The position numbers and the translations under genes were made by a program. Of a stretch of DNA of 64,000 nucleotides, positions 11,809 through 27,517 are shown piece by piece; position 1 is the stretch's first letter; every line of letters begins with the position of its first letter. Source of the DNA: Sarcocystis neurona (lineage: Eukaryota; Apicomplexa; Conoidasida; Eucoccidiorida; Sarcocystidae); NCBI GenBank assembly GCA_000727475.1, contig KL647311.1, positions 740,110 to 804,109 of the forward strand, read 5' to 3'. The notes under the pieces are model-generated. The model had not been told where the DNA came from and made no database searches. It saw only the letters and a list, made by a program, of their open reading frames with translations.

Positions 11809-14800
11809 CTGCAGACACCGCGCAAAATCTACCCTTCGCCGGTAATAACAGGAAATCCTCGGATTTATGCGCACGTGTTCACGTACATCGTCCACTTATA
11901 TGTCTACATTTTTGTCGCTACAAATAAGCACGCACAAGCGTCGAGCAGTGCCGAGGAGAGAGACAGGAACACACACAGACCACATATAGAGGTCTGTACC
12001 CTACAGTAGAGACGTGTCTCTTTCTCTCAAGGCCAACCTGGAGCCACTGCACGTCGCCGTGCTGGACACAGAGCGACGCACACATAGAGGAACGCACACC
12101 GGCGTACAGTGTAGCACCTGGAAGCCAATGTTTACAAATTCATGAGGTAGACATATGCTACAGGTACACACATACACATGTGTACATGTTTGGACAGACG
12201 AGCGCAGTAGAAACCTCCGTAGGTAACCCTGTCTTGTATGCAGCACGTGGTGACGTGTCGATAGTGCTATACTAGAGCAGTCAACCACACACACACATTT
12301 AAGCCGGCACACACGACGGATCCAGATTAAATTCAATATAGACAAATCGAATAAATATCTCTGTGTACACGCGTGTCTAATTATCCACGTCACACGTGTA
12401 TCTGACGCAGATATCATATATATATATATATGTATACGTCTATGTGCTTCAGCGTATGAGAAGCACCCCTTCTATGCATACATATGCTTCAAACACACAC
12501 ACACATGTATTTACATGTAAATGTATGAAGTGATACACATATACATATATATATATACACACATATAGGTGTTTGTTTCTACGACTGAGACAGCAGGCCA
12601 TATTTGTATCTGCCCATATACTTATATATATATGCACACATGTGTATGTACGTATGTAAGCCACAACACGTGAAAGGCACGTAGTATATAATGCGTGGTA
12701 GTCCACCGAGTCTACGGGCCTTGTTCTAGACATGTAGAAGCGTAAAGGCGGAAGGGCACCTGTACGCAGGTGAAGACGAACATTTCTGACCGAAGAATTG
12801 AACTAAAAAGGAGTGCTGTGGAGTGACCCACGGAGAAAAGCGTTGTCAACGCGTGGAGAATACGTGAGAGAAAGAAGACACTTTCACCGCTATCCACCTA
12901 TGTGTGAGATGCCTACGAGCACAAAAAGAGGGGGAAGAAGAAGAAACTTCGTTTGACTCAAACTGCAGACTTCGCAAAATGACATATCGCTGTCTTCCAA
13001 CTTCTCCTAGAAGTCAAATTTTAGCGGGGCACCAACAGTGAAGAAAGTCCCGGTGTCTGTACACCGGTAGTTTTTCCCCGGCGTCCCTCGCAAGGCAAGC
13101 GATAGAGACGTGTCACATCCTACGCAGTCGGTATGTCAACTCCCCCCTCCCTTCCCCCGCGCGAAGAGTCTCACGCTCTTCGAAACCTTCGAGTACGCAG
13201 GTGTAGGTCCCGGTGTAATACTATATATATATATATGCGTGTATGTGTGTATCGCTCTATATACATGTGCGTACGCGTACTTAGAAAGGAAGTAACTCTT
13301 GCTTTTTGCGCGCCATAGATACACGGCGACTTGGGTCTGGGACAACCGCAAGGAGGACAACTAATCTGAGCTTTTTTGTGAGGAGACTCTCAAAGCTACC
13401 CGTGTTGCAGCGCAGGGTGCCATGACTGCCTGTGCGGTTCTGTCTACATCTGTCTATCGTGCAGGTGTTCTGACTAATGAGACCTTACCTGATGATGCGT
13501 CAGCGTGAACTTCTTGAAATTTCCTCCCTGCTGCAAAGAAAAACAGCAGACGTCGCGGTCCTCGCTGCCCGACACCAGCCACCCGCCGCCGTAGTTCGAA
13601 AAGCAGCACCGCAGCGGCAGCAACGTATGGGCGATTCTCACGCGATGTCTGCAGCGACAGCAACAGCAGCACATGCGCCCCGGTGGCAACAGCACCAGGA
13701 AAAGCAGCTTGCACCAGCAGCAGAAGGCGCAGCAATGCCGACAGCACGTCGAGAAAAGTCGCAGCGTGTACCAGCGGCAGCAGGAGCAGCATAACAGTAG
13801 CAGCAGGGGGAACCGGAGGAGATGAGCAGCCCTCGCTGCTGCTGTTGCTGCTGCGACGCAGCAACCGAGTGACGACGAGCCGCTGCAGCAGCTTTAACAG
13901 TAGCAGCACGGCTGGGGCACCGCCTCTGCTCTGCTGTTCCGCGCGGTGGAGGAGCGGTGTGCGCGGTGGCGGGCCGCAGTTAGCGAAGAAGAGCTGCGCG
14001 TGGCTGCAGCATCGACGCAGAGAAGGAAAGAAGAAGAGAGCAAGAAGGAGGAAGAGGAAAAGCTGCAGCAGGTGTGGAAAACACCGGAAGCAGCAACACC
14101 CGCCGCAGCAGAACGGCAGGAGGCGCAGCAGCAACTCACCAGAGGCGGTGACAGAAAAAAAAAACGAAGAAGAAGCAGCGCTAGTGCCGTGGTGCAGAAT
14201 GAACAACTCGGAAAAGAAGAAGAAGAAGCCGAAGCAGCTGCAGCGTTCCTGACAGCAGAGCAGCGACCTCCTCATCACCGCAGCGGCAGCAGCAGCACCA
14301 ACAGAGGTGTGCGGCCAGGGGAACGAGTGTCGCAGCAGCAGAAAAAGGGAGAGGGCAGCAACAGCTGGCGCGCGTATCAGCGAGAGGCTGCGTGTGTCCG
14401 CTAGAAACTTAAAAACAGAAAGGGCCCCCGCAGCACCCGCGCGGCTTCTTCTGCAGACCCCGCTTTCTCTGGCGCGGCTCAGGAACATGTTCACACACAA
14501 ACACGCAGCTTTGCTACGCAGAAAAAGCTGGTAAGGCTCAAAAAAGGAATTCTTCTCCTTGCACGCGCCTACATGCGTATATTTCTCGTATGTACGCATA
14601 TATATACGCGCACATGTATGCACCTTTATACGTACATTTATATACAAACGATTTTATACATAAATATATGTGCAAGTATGTACCAGTGTTCAAATACACA
14701 GATATATTTATATATAGGGACGTACACACATATGTATAGAGAAAGAGGGATGGAGGAACGTAGTCATGCGAAAATACAGCGTTGAAGAATGCCGGTGTGT

Positions 14801-17800
14801 GTCTCTTCTTTGCCAGACACACCGAACAACTACCGAGATATGTCTGTACATCTATCCGTATACATCCATACATACATAAACCTACGCATATATATATATA
14901 TATTTACACTCACATAAATATGTACACATTTATATATATATACATCTATACAGATAAATGCACATATATGTATACCTATATCTGAACATATATATCTCTA
15001 TATATCTATTCATACACATCCATACATACATAAACCTATATATACACACATGTATACATATATATATATATATTTACACTTACATAAATATGTACACACT
15101 TTTATATGTATACATCTATATATGTAAACACAATATACAGCTACATCTGAACAGTACATATATATGTATATACACGTCTATCTATATATACAGCTAAAAT
15201 ATATGTATTTCATCCTACAGATGCATCTATATGTGTACACCTATATATGTATACAGTTATATCTGGACAACTATATATGCGGAAACGCACACATACACAC
15301 ATATCGATATATACGCATCTATATACAGACAGCGACGTTAGCACGCAGGGAAACGTGTGTACGTGCGTGGGTAAATCTGTCTCTTTAAAACCCTTCCTAT
15401 TCCCCACACATGTGCGGCAGAGTTCCCTGCTCCTTTGTCTTCGCCTTCCTTCTCTCTGCTTTATTTTGGCTGCGCCCTGCAGATATTTGTTTGCTCCTGT
15501 ATATACAGTCGCAAGTGCGACACTTTTTTTCACCGAAGAAGAACGCGTGGGCGGTTTGCAGGAGGAGAACTCTACTGTCATACATCCTTGCGCTGTTTCC
15601 CCCAGCCTTGTGTCTATGTAGAACTTTCATTTGTCATATAGTAAGCTACTGCTACGCAAAAAATTTCTTGCCACCGGAGCAGATGCACCGCTAGTTTGTG
15701 CGGGGTGTACGTACACCGCGCGCAGACACGCAGGTGGCGCACGGTGTTCAAGACGACGCGCACGGTTTCCCCTCTCCCCTCTGTTCTTCCCTCTCCAAAC
15801 ACGTCTTTTCACCTTTTTTAATTCTTTGTGATAGTTATTTCACCTACAAGTCTATGACTGAACACTTCTATATATATTTACGGATTACATATGTATGTCG
15901 CTCTCACTCTTTCTGCCGTAAAGGAGTACGTATATCCATCTACGCAGCAACCTACCATCCTTCTGTACACTCCTCTCTTGCTCCCTATGCTTATACGTGC
16001 ACCAACGTTTTTTTAAAAAATTATATACACAGACAGACATGCGTGTGTGTGTGTGTGTGCGTCTGTGTCTCTCTCTCTTTTATATATATATATACATATG
16101 TATATGTATGTTCATTATACTGTTCTCTCGCTCCGTAGCCGTATATATGCATATATATCTATCCATACAGAAATAGTCACATCTCTGTATGTGGGTGCAT
16201 ATATATATGCGTAGGTGTGTGTTTGTATTCACTATCCTCTTCTCTCGCACCTCTTCAATATATGCATATATATATGTATATATATATATATGCACGTATA
16301 TACGTCTCTCACTCTGTATACACATATGTATGTATATATATAGGTGTATGTATGCAGATATACTCGCGCATATACGTAGTTATGCAGACAGCAGCCCAGT
16401 GGACCGCACGCAGCCGCGCAGAAGAATAGAAGTGAAGACGGAGGCCGAAGGTGGACGCAGCGGAGAGCAGCATGAACAGAGGCGCACTTAGAGAAAGAGA
16501 GAAACAGAAGAGGAAGAGAGAGGAAAAGGAGGTACTGTTGAACTAGACGCTCTACAACAGCGGTGAAGTGAAACATATTCCACACGTGTACGGCGTACAG
16601 ACACCCGGGCGTGCCTCGTCAGGTGTCCATACACCTGTTTGCCACAGGTATACACACAGCTACGCATAGATACATATATATAATGATGGATTCCGCGACA
16701 CACGTAGTGATGTGCAATTTTATACACGCAGATTTGAACGTACGTAGACACAGATTTATATATCATATACAAACGCCTATATACATATATATATATATGT
16801 GTATATACATCAATCTATACAATATATATATATATATATATTTACATATACATATATATATATATATATATGTCTCTCTGTCTCTCTCTCTATATAGACA
16901 TACATATGTGTACACACACATATATACATATACGTATATATATATATAAATGATTGCGCATGCATGGAGAAGATAACATGAGATACAGGCGACTCACCTT
17001 TACATATATATACATATACGTATCTCTCTCTATATATATATACACACATGTGTGCACACGCGCATATATACATAGACATACGTGTCGAAATGATTGCGCA
17101 TGCAGCCGGAAGGTAATTTGGGATACAGACGGCACCATAGAAATTGCAAGATGATGAGTGCGCCCTCCAAAAGTCTCTGCAGCGCGCTTCGCGACGGCGC
17201 CCCTGCCGTGTTTCCTCCGCCCGCAGCAGTAGCACCGGTGCAGTATGCAGACGCACGTGAATGAGAGCGCCAGCTGGACGAAAAAGCGTCGGAGAAGGGC
17301 AGTGCGCAGGGAGGAAAAGAAAGGAAAGAGGGGGAAAGATGAGGCAGCAGAAGACTTACCTAACTACCAAATTCGTAAGGAGACGCGCTCCGTACACACA
17401 TTCGATAATTGCGATGGTTGAGTCGCAGCAGTTCACCAACAACCGCGGAGGCTGCCCACGGCCGCTACATGGCACGAATGTCAGGCACGTTATTGCGCCC
17501 TGTAGCACAGCAGCACCAGCAGCGGCAGCGAAGACTCTCCTCCACCCACACGCTGCACCTGCACTGCCTTAGGTTCACACAATGTCAAAAACGCAGCACC
17601 AGTACAGCTTCCTACGTGTACACATCTAAACAAATGTATGCACGTAAGTAAGGGTATGTTTATCTGCCTACATATATATATATATGAGTCTGTGTGTGTA
17701 TGTGTAAATCTACGTATTAAGACAGTGGTATAGGAAATTCACGACGAGTTCCAAATAAAAGGCGGAAGCAGCAGCAGCAACACTTCCTCACACACCCCCG

Positions 17801-18535
17801 CACGGCACTCCGGCAACAGCAGCAACAGCTGCGCGGGCGCATGGCTCTCAAACACGCAGACGCAGCAGCAGACGACCGCAGCGGCAGCAGTAAAGTGGTA
17901 AGAGCAGCAGCCGCACGACCCCCCCTACACCCATGGCGCACACAGCACCACAGTCCCCGCAGCCGCAGCAGCAACACTGCGGATCTTCTGTCTCCTGACC
18001 ACCCTGTATGCGCAGCAACAGCAGCACGAATAGCAATAGCAGCACCAGCAGCAACCGACTCCCAGGTAGCGTCTCCTCGATTTTCACCGTGGACAGTAGG
18101 TGCGGCACAAGAGCAGCAGCACCAGGATTTCCCTTCTTCCCCCCACCTGCTGCGAGTATTATCCCCCCTGCGTTAGCCGCAGCAGCGGGTCGTGCACCGC
18201 ACGCTGACTGTTTTCTAAGCCACTTTTTCCACCGGCCTCCCAGTCGCAGGAGAAGAAACAGGACGACCCGGGAGAGGCACACGAAAGCGCAGCAGCAGCA
18301 CCAGAGCAGGCACGCAGCAGCAAGTGCAGCTGCTATCACGGGGGTGCAGCAACAGCGGCAGCAGTCGCGGCGGGATGAGCAGCAACAACAGCGAAGGCAG
18401 CAGTTGCAGTGCAACACTACAGAATCCCACGCGATACAGGAGCCGTCGCCGCCGTAATAAACGTGCATACACACAGTGATTTCGGTCACGAAAGACGTAA
18501 CAGGTGTATTCATATGCAAGCAACTATAGTAGCAC

Positions 18536-18570
<35 letters not shown>

Positions 18571-21500
18571 TGGCGTGGACAGCGCCCTCCCGACTGCGCG
18601 AGTGAACGTGCGCGAAGAACTTTCATCAGCCTGAGGCACAGTTCTCGGCGAAACGTGTCGGCAAAAAACTTCGGGCCCCCGCAGGAACGTCCGCGGTGTC
18701 TGGTCGCAGCGTCTGTATGAAAAGTATGGGAAGAGACGTGGACGCGTGGCCACCGGCGTCGTGCGCACGCGCGCGCGCGTGTGTACATGCGAAACATAGA
18801 CGCACGCACAGAGAAACAGAGAAAGAGAGGAGCAAAGAGAGAGGGCGCGGATGTAAAAGAGAAAGATTTACTTTTCCGAGGGAGGTGTGGAATTTGTAGG
18901 CAATGCGATGCATTTCTGTTGCTTCAAAGACGCTGACAGTGCCCGCCTTCGTCCCCGCGAAGCAGAACAACCCAGACTCGTCGAAGCGCAAGGCGCGGAT
19001 CTCGCTCTCTGTTTTCAGTTTCTGCAGCACCTGCAATCGCCAAGCACGTCGGGCGCACGGAGCAGCGCGGCGACTCAGACAGATATACGCGGGACCCACC
19101 CCCACACCGTACGCACCTGCAGGTGTTCCCACGGCCAAGCGGTCAAGAGAGAGAGGGACACGAACCAAATGCTGCGATAGAAGCACGCAGGCAAACGCGG
19201 AATTACACGAGGAGGTGCGGGGACGGACTCACAAATACACAAAGGTACATGAGTGCAGCATGCGCTGCACTTTCTCCCCCGCAGCAGTAGCACGTGTAGG
19301 GAGAGAGGGGGGAGGACCGCGCGCGTGAGCGGGGATGCGGATCGGGAGGATATACACTCAGACAATGCGAGAGGAACAGGGGGAGAGGGAGAGACAGAGA
19401 CACGCTCCGACACAGAAAGTGATGTGTGTTATGCACACTCAAACACGCACATTCATACATGCATGCGTGCAGAGAAGCCTGTGTGCAGCAGGTCTCCAGC
19501 GGGTGGGTGGGCGTAGGCTCCTGGGTCGTAGCAGCACGGCAGGGACATACGTAACGAGGCCCTCGGTCGTGCCTCTACTCCTCGCCCGCCTTCCGCAGTC
19601 GCTCAGGTGTTGCAGCAGCGGATGGAGGGGGACGCGCCCACACGCGGGGTGCCACGAGAGCAGCACACGCATGGGGTGTACGTACACTCCGCACCCATCG
19701 CTCAGGCTTCCCTTCAGGTGGTGGACGCGCACTTGCACACCTTTCTTTTCCGTGTGTACGTACACACCCCACCCGACCCTGATACCGCTGCGGTGTACGT
19801 ACACTCCGCATCCACCCCTCACACACTGGCACTTCCCTTCACGGGCACTTCCACACCTTTCTTTCCGGTGTACGTACACGTCCACCCGACCCTGTAACTG
19901 CTGCACCACGCGGACACCACCCGTCTCCTTCCATCTACAGAGCCGTGTACAGGCACTTCCGAAGTGTCTGCGGTGAACACCCGATTGAGGTGTACATACA
20001 CTCCAACCCAACCCCTCCTGGACGTGTCCATAGACTACGCCGCACCCCGTTTGCCACCGCAAGTGTACAAGTGTCGTGTGTAAGCTTGCAGCGCTGGCCC
20101 CGCTAACCCGGGCATTCCACTGGCCTCCGGTCCGTCCAACATCCCCCCACCCCACATACGCACGTTTTTGCCCACCGCAGCACTCCTGATGAATGCATAA
20201 GCAAACGCGTGGTGCGGCAGCCCTGTTTCAGACGCACGAGGAGTCTCGTTCTCTTGAGTATTAGTCGAAGGGACCCCCCCGCTCGCAGGCTCCGAGCAGC
20301 AGCACTTTGCAGCCACAAGTATATATACACATATACACCTGGACGTACACTTATGTATATATATATATATGTACATGTATATGTAAACTGCGGGAACAAG
20401 CTTCAAAGATCGAGAAACTGGGCGGCGCCGTGTCGCGCAGTCGACGCGTTCCATCACACCCCACGGGCCGTTTCTGTCTGAAGCGCAGCAGCCCGCCCGT
20501 CAGGTGTACAGACACACTCGACAACGCTACACTGCTGCAGCACGGCGGGTGCAGGGCTAGTCTGACGCGAGCCTACAGCACGCCTTCTCCGCGCCCAAGA
20601 AAGAGAGAGACACAGAAGCGCAGTACGTCTCTCTCCCCGCTTTCATTTGTTTCTTGCAGCTAAAGTGGAAATTCACAGAGAGCGCGCTGCACGAAGAACA
20701 GGCAGACTCTGACGTGCGTATCTCCCGCACTTCATCAATGCGGCGGAACGGCGTGAGAGCCTGCAGTTCTGTCTCACACGGATATGTTTGGAGCAAGAAA
20801 AAGTCGCGCTACGGAGAACTACTTTTTCTTCTTCAGCAGATGCAGACACGCGCGCACATACAGATACACAACCCCTGACAAGAGGTAGGAGTAGCAGCAG
20901 TCCTCCCACGTGGCCTTCATCATATACTACCAGCCGCTGCAGCAGGCGAAGGAGAAGGAGCAGAAAGAAAAAGAGGAGGATGAGGAGGAGCAGGGGGAGA
21001 GGACCACCAGGAGCGTCAGCAGCAACACTCCACGCGTTGCACATCCTTCAAACAGCAGCAGATTCTTCGCTGTGTACACACATGAATATATACGTATATA
21101 CACAGATGTATTTGTGTATATGTATATATATATATATGTATACGCATATGGATATATTTATGTATTACACATATGTGTATACATATACGTGCGTGTATGT
21201 CCCTCTGGTAGCAGTAAAGAGGTCGTCTTACGCGGCCGGTTGTCGCGCAGACTACCCGCAGCACTGCGTTAGAATTCGACGTGAGGAAGATCGTCGGGTT
21301 GAGCGGGAGAATTGCCGCGGCCAGCGACGCAGCAGAGTCTGTGAAAACCTTCAACATTTCCCCGTTCTTAACGCTCCTGCGCACAAAGGAGAGCGCAGCA
21401 GCGGCCGCAGCCCCCCGCACACCCCGCATTCGTTCAGCAGCAGCACCGCAGCAACAGACACGAGCACGCCCCACACGCAATGGGCAGCAGTACAACAGCA

Positions 21501-24500
21501 GCCGCAGTTGCACAGACGCGATCGCAGGAGAAGCAGACCGGGCGCAGCAGCAGCAGCAGACCCAAAGGGAAGTGAAGCTGCAGACGGGGTGCTAGGCAGG
21601 GACTGCTGCAGCAGAAACGGCACGCCGGCAGCAGCACGCCTGCCCAAAACAACAGCAGCGGTACACGCGCGCGTCTTCTCAGGTGATGCGGCTGCAGCAG
21701 CGGCACAGCCAAAGTGCGCGACATCAGCAACAGCAGCAGAGCGCAGGCAACCGACAAGAGCAGCAGCAGCGGAGGGCTAGGCAAAAGAAAACACACGCAA
21801 CAGGCGCATCTGGGCAGCTGTTCGGACCCGCCCGCCCAACAGCAACAGCAATCAGAAACGCAGCCGCAGCAGCAGCAGCTGCAGTAGCAACCGCGCGCGC
21901 TGCAACAGGAGGTGCCTGAATGGCAGCAAGCAGCTTGCTGGGGAGGCGCAGCAGGACGACATGCAGCATATCAGCAGCAGCAAGAAAACGACAGCAGCAG
22001 CCGACCATCCCGTCGCATCCTATCTTTGCCCCGCTGCTGTAGCTGCTACAGAACGCTCTTCAGTCTGCACTTCGACGGAGTCTACACCTTGTCTTCCGTC
22101 AAGAGAAGGAAAGTATGCGAACTTACCAAGAGGGAGAGAACAGCTCAACCTGGCCGACTCTACACATAAACAGGTGTAGGGATACCTATATAAGTAGATA
22201 TTCAGGCTTCGTTGTGGGTGATGCATACATATGAATATACATATATGTATATGTATACACACACACACACACACAAACGTGAGCTAGCATGCCGCAAAAT
22301 ACGATGGAAGAGACTTAATAGTGTGTGTATGATCTGCAGAGGACGTGCTACTCGTGCTGCTAGTTCTCGCGCCGTTGCTGCTCTGCTGCTGCAGTCGCTT
22401 CCACCACTTCTGCCGCCGCCGTTCCTACGCAGTGGAGTGGATGTTTACCGCAGGAAAATGCTCGTCTCCTCATTGCGAGAACTTTCTGCAGCACCTCCGC
22501 ATGCAGCTACATACAAACGTACACACATAGCCGTAGGTACAGACAGACACGTCTACACATATATCTGTGTACACATATGTTTACATATATGTATACACCT
22601 CTGTATATATGCGTACAGATATATCCCTATACGTATACTCATATCTATATCTGTGCATCTATCTATCAACCTAACTATACGAATACATATGTGTGTACCG
22701 CTGTGTGTATGCGGCATGCACTTCTGTGTGTACGTTGAGAGTCGACGCCGCAGATCTGTCTGTCGCGCTGAAGCGGCAGAGATATCGACTAGGCAGCACG
22801 TAGTACTCAGCGCTGTGTACGTACACCGTGCGACGGCAACGGAGCACCGCTGCGGCGGTGTTCGTACACTCCACTGTCTACTCGGTGTGGCGTGTATCGC
22901 AGGGCGCCACCTGCTGCTGCTGGTGCGCCGCGCCCGTTGAGCAGCAGACGCTCGCGTGCAGCAGCCCCAAGTTTGGCTCCAGCAGCAGCGGCAGCACAGC
23001 AGCAGCAGCGCAGCAGCGGCCACCTGCTGCTCTTGGGAGGAGGAGTCGGCCCTCCACGGGACAGTAGCAGCAGCAGCAGCACTTCTACCACTTTCAGGCA
23101 TGCCCAGCACGAGGGCCGCGGATCCACCCCCTCTTCCATTTCTGTCCCGTGCCCCCAGGTGACGCCGTGACGTGCTCGCAAGCAGACGGGAGCAGCAGCA
23201 GCAGACTGCCCTTTTTTCAAGAAGGCGGGAGATGGGACATCCCTGCTCACCAGAAACGGATCGACTTATCTATAGACGTGGTTATCAAGTGCTCGTCCCA
23301 CGCCGAGAAGAAAAGGCACGTCACTGCCCGCGAGTGCCCCACCTGTGCGCACGCAGACAGCAGCAGCAGCAGCACTAGCACGTTCAGTCGCTGCGAGCAT
23401 GCGCTATACACGGAAAAATGCATACGGGGCCCTTCCCCCGTGCGCGCGTATATATCAGCGGCTTGTGTATGGGTCTGTCTGCATCTGGGCGAGGAGTATC
23501 AGCACTACATTTGTGAAGGTCTGACCGCTACGGCGCGTAGCTGCAGATAACGCAGAGGAACATCCCCTACAGAAGAGATCTACCTGTGTTACATATGTTT
23601 GTCCAGACACGTAGCCTGTGTCACGTACTCTGTAGAGAAGTAGAGTTGCATATCTTCCATATACATATATATATATATATGCATGCACGCGTACATAGGT
23701 GGATGCGGACGACACACGCCTATCCCGACACGTACGCGGAATACGTTCCGCCAGGACGGGCCCTCCTCAGCGCATGCAAAATTCTGCCCAGTATACAGTC
23801 TCTGTTCGAAGACGCTGCAGCTATACCTACATTTATACACGTGCATGAAGATATTTACATATATATATACACGTCTACGCACGTACAGAGAAATACATAT
23901 ATATGAGTATGTATATGTGTATGCGCATATACTGAAGGAAACATGCACATGCACATACGCATGCATATATATATATATATGTGTAGAGAAAGAGAGAGAG
24001 GTGGAAAAGTGACTCAGAAAGAAAGGGAGGGGCGTAAGACAGATGTTTCGCTACATATCTTTGTCGGGTGAATAGTAAAGAAGAGGCGTCTCTGCTTGTC
24101 AAGCTGCGAGTGCTGCTGCAGAGGAAACTGCTGCGGCGACGCACCAGGCGCATGTGTACGGAAACGCAGGGGCCTCGCAGGAGGTTGTGCGCGAGCTTGG
24201 CAGGGTCGCCGGGCTGCTGCTGCTCTGCCGCTGCTGCGGCTGCAGCGCACGCGTGGCTGGTGCTGCCGTCGCCGGCAGCACTGCGCAAAGCAGCAGCCGC
24301 AGCAGCACTTCCCGGCGTGGCTGCAGCAGCAGCAGCAAGCGACTCCTCCTCGTCGTAGAGCTGCTGCTCGATCATCGACCGGTGGCAGCGGTAGAGGACG
24401 ACGCTACCATCTTTGCTTGCAGCAGCAAGAAGGATATATTCTCTCTCCTCAAATTCTCTACCGAAGGCGACGCAGGTTATCGCTGCCTGAGAGTCCTGCA

Positions 24501-27467
24501 AAAGAGACACAGAGACACCGGCAAAGAGAGAGACAGACACATGCACACACGCACATACATACACGCGAGGAAAGCAGGTCGCGAAGACTAAAACAGCAGG
24601 TCTTTACCCCGCCCGTCCCCATGCTCTTCTTCGTGCAGCAGCAGGACGAGGAGCAGCAGCAGCAGCAGTGTCGTTGCCTCGGCGAAACCCCACAAGCGCC
24701 GCGGCAGCAGCACCGCCTCCTGCACGTGCATCGCGACAGCAGCAGCAGCGGCAGCAGCTTTTCCCGAGGAGCAGCCGCAGAACGTCACAGACGAAGAAGC
24801 AGCGACGGCGACCCCCCCTTCACCAACAGCAGCAGCAGCAAGACGAGAAGAGTGATAGCAGCAACAGCGTCAACCCACACCCAGCTACAAAGAGGATGGA
24901 GCGAGAGAAGAATCGCGCAGCATGTTTCGACTCCCTTTAATTTCTCAGAAGTCCTGCATGCGAATTTGCTGTCCTCTTCTACACATCTGCTTGCAGAAAA
25001 AGTGGAAGTCTGCGTAGTGGTACACGGGGAGGAGAAATTTCCTTGCCGCCATACCTGTACCACAACAACTACTAATCCTATAGACACCCACACACACATA
25101 TACATATATGTCGAAGATATCTCGATGTATCCATATACACACGTGGACATGTATGTACATATAATAGATTCATTTATATATATATGTATATGCCTTTATA
25201 TCCATATATATATATACATACATACTTCTCTCCCTATATTTATATATATGTATATATGTATGTATATATGTGTGTATCTCCGCTTATATATGTATGTATA
25301 CGTGTGTACGTATCTCCGCATATATATATATATATATGTCTATCTCCGCTTGTATATATATGTACACGTGTGTACGTATCTCCGCATATATATATATATA
25401 TACATATATATGTACACGGGAATCTCGTCCTGTATATACATGTATATGTGTGACTGTCTGTCTTTTTAATGAAGAGTAAGCACTCTCGAAGGGAGACAGG
25501 GAGAGATCGGGTCCCCGCGCTCCTGGCAAGGAGACACATTTCTCGGTGCGGCCTCGTGTGCCTGCGTCATGTCTACCTGCAGCTGCTGGACCGGGACGAC
25601 GACGGTGTTGCCGCGGGCCGGTGCAGCGGAGGAGACGTGGGTGGCGGCGTCGTCAGCGGCGAGTCGCTCGCGGACTTTCTGTGCAAGAATTCCGCCAGCA
25701 GCGAGACTGGGTCGCAGCAGACGCAGCTCCACCACTGGCCGGTGCGGGTGGTGCTTGCTGCTGCTGCCGAACGGGGCGGCTGCTGCGGCTAGGCTGCTGC
25801 TACGTGAGGCTGCAGAGTAGAAAGACGGCCGCGCCAGGAACGCGCGTATAGACTCGAGGAATGTCGGCGCCGGGCCCGTGGGTTCTGCTGCAGCAGTTGT
25901 TGCCGCCGCCGCAGCAGCAGTCGCCGGCAGCGCGCCGCTCCGCATTGCGCCGCTTCCTCCTGCTGCTGCTGGAGCGGTGCCTATCTTTCTCAGCAGCAAC
26001 GCGGAGGAGTGGCCCGCAGCCGCCACCGCTGCGAGCGCCTGCTGCTCTCCCATTCCCCGCACCTTCCCCCCCCCGCCGGGCCACCCCACCGCCGCAGCGA
26101 GCTGCTGCTGCTGCCGCAGCGCAGCTGCTGCTGCGGCCACGCCGTCGCTAGACGACAACATGTGCTGCTGCAGCTGCTGCAGACTTCCCCGCCACCCGCA
26201 CACCAGCGGGAAAACTTCTTCAAGCAGCTCGTCCAGCTTGTAGATTTCTTTGTATTCGCACCGCAGTCCCAGCGCTGCGCACGAGAAAAACAACCAGCAG
26301 CACTTGCCAAGCGAACAGTCTCACAGCACTTCGAAAACGCATGCGGCCTCGCAGCAGCCAACGCCCACCCCTCCGCCGGTCAACCAGCGCAGCTCTCCGT
26401 CCCCCACCCCACATACCTATCTATGTGAATTCCACGTTCACACATCCATCCATCTATGCACCCATCTACATATACATATATATCTCTACATATGCCAAGT
26501 ATACACATCTATCCATATATATATGTATATATGAATATCACATCCACACATCTACCTATGTATGTGTCCGCCTATACACATATATATCTATATATATCTA
26601 TCTGTATATATCTGCCACGTCTGCACATTTATCTATCTATTCATCTACCCACACGCATACACATATGTATATATATGCCACGTCCACACACCTAATTATC
26701 TACCCACCTACACACATATATATGTATGTGCCACGCGCCCACCTGTCTCTATGGAGCTGTATGAATGTGTGTCTTTTTTCGTGTTTCTACGCTTTTTTCT
26801 GTCTCTTTTAATCTTGCTGTCACTGCCGCCGTCTCCGTCTCCCTCTCTTCCTTTCTCTCACTATTCATCGATTATATTCCCCTCTATATCGAACTCCCTT
26901 TCATCCTACATTCTCCTCTCCGTCAATCACTCTACTCCTCTTTCTCGGCTGCTGCTCCCCTCTCGCGTCTGGTCTCTCCGCCTCCTTCTGCATGCAAATC
27001 CTTGCACTACTACGCACGTAAACGCGCACACGCCAAGGAACACATCTACCACTTCTCCCTCTTCTCTTCCTCTTCCTTCCTTTCTGTCTCGAGCTGCGTG
27101 TGCCGCCCCGGCGCTTCTTCCCTCTTCCCGTCTTCTCTCTCTGTTGGCCCGCACGCAAACCTCCCCACGCCCACCGACAACACGTCCACATCTTCCTTCT
27201 GGCTGCATGCCACTATTGTACGTATGGACAGCTGCGGTCCACCCTCCTTCCCCAGATAAGACTGCGGCAGCAGTTCGTCTCTCTCTGACTCCTTTCGTCG
27301 AGAAACGCTGCTGCACTGCAGCTGCTCCTGCTGTTGCCCGCCTCCCGGGATGGGGGCGCCCAGACAGCGCCCTTCCGCTCCCAAAGCACTCGCTGCAATA
27401 CTGCTGCTGCTGTTGCTACTGCTGCTGCGGTTGCTGTTGCTGTTGCCATTGCTGCTGCTGCTGTTGC

Positions 27468-27517
<50 letters not shown>

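Noticed and set aside
13454..14647. 397-codon minus frame rich in Leu, Phe, Cys and Ser
   Set aside because: Only the stretch 13489-13648 in another frame is a real exon (WD blade 6). The long frame is a by-product of CAG and GAA repeats.
20557..20796. Balanced minus frame that looked like a myosin exon
   Set aside because: Exons 13 and 14 join directly in phase and give a continuous WD blade, leaving no place for this segment.
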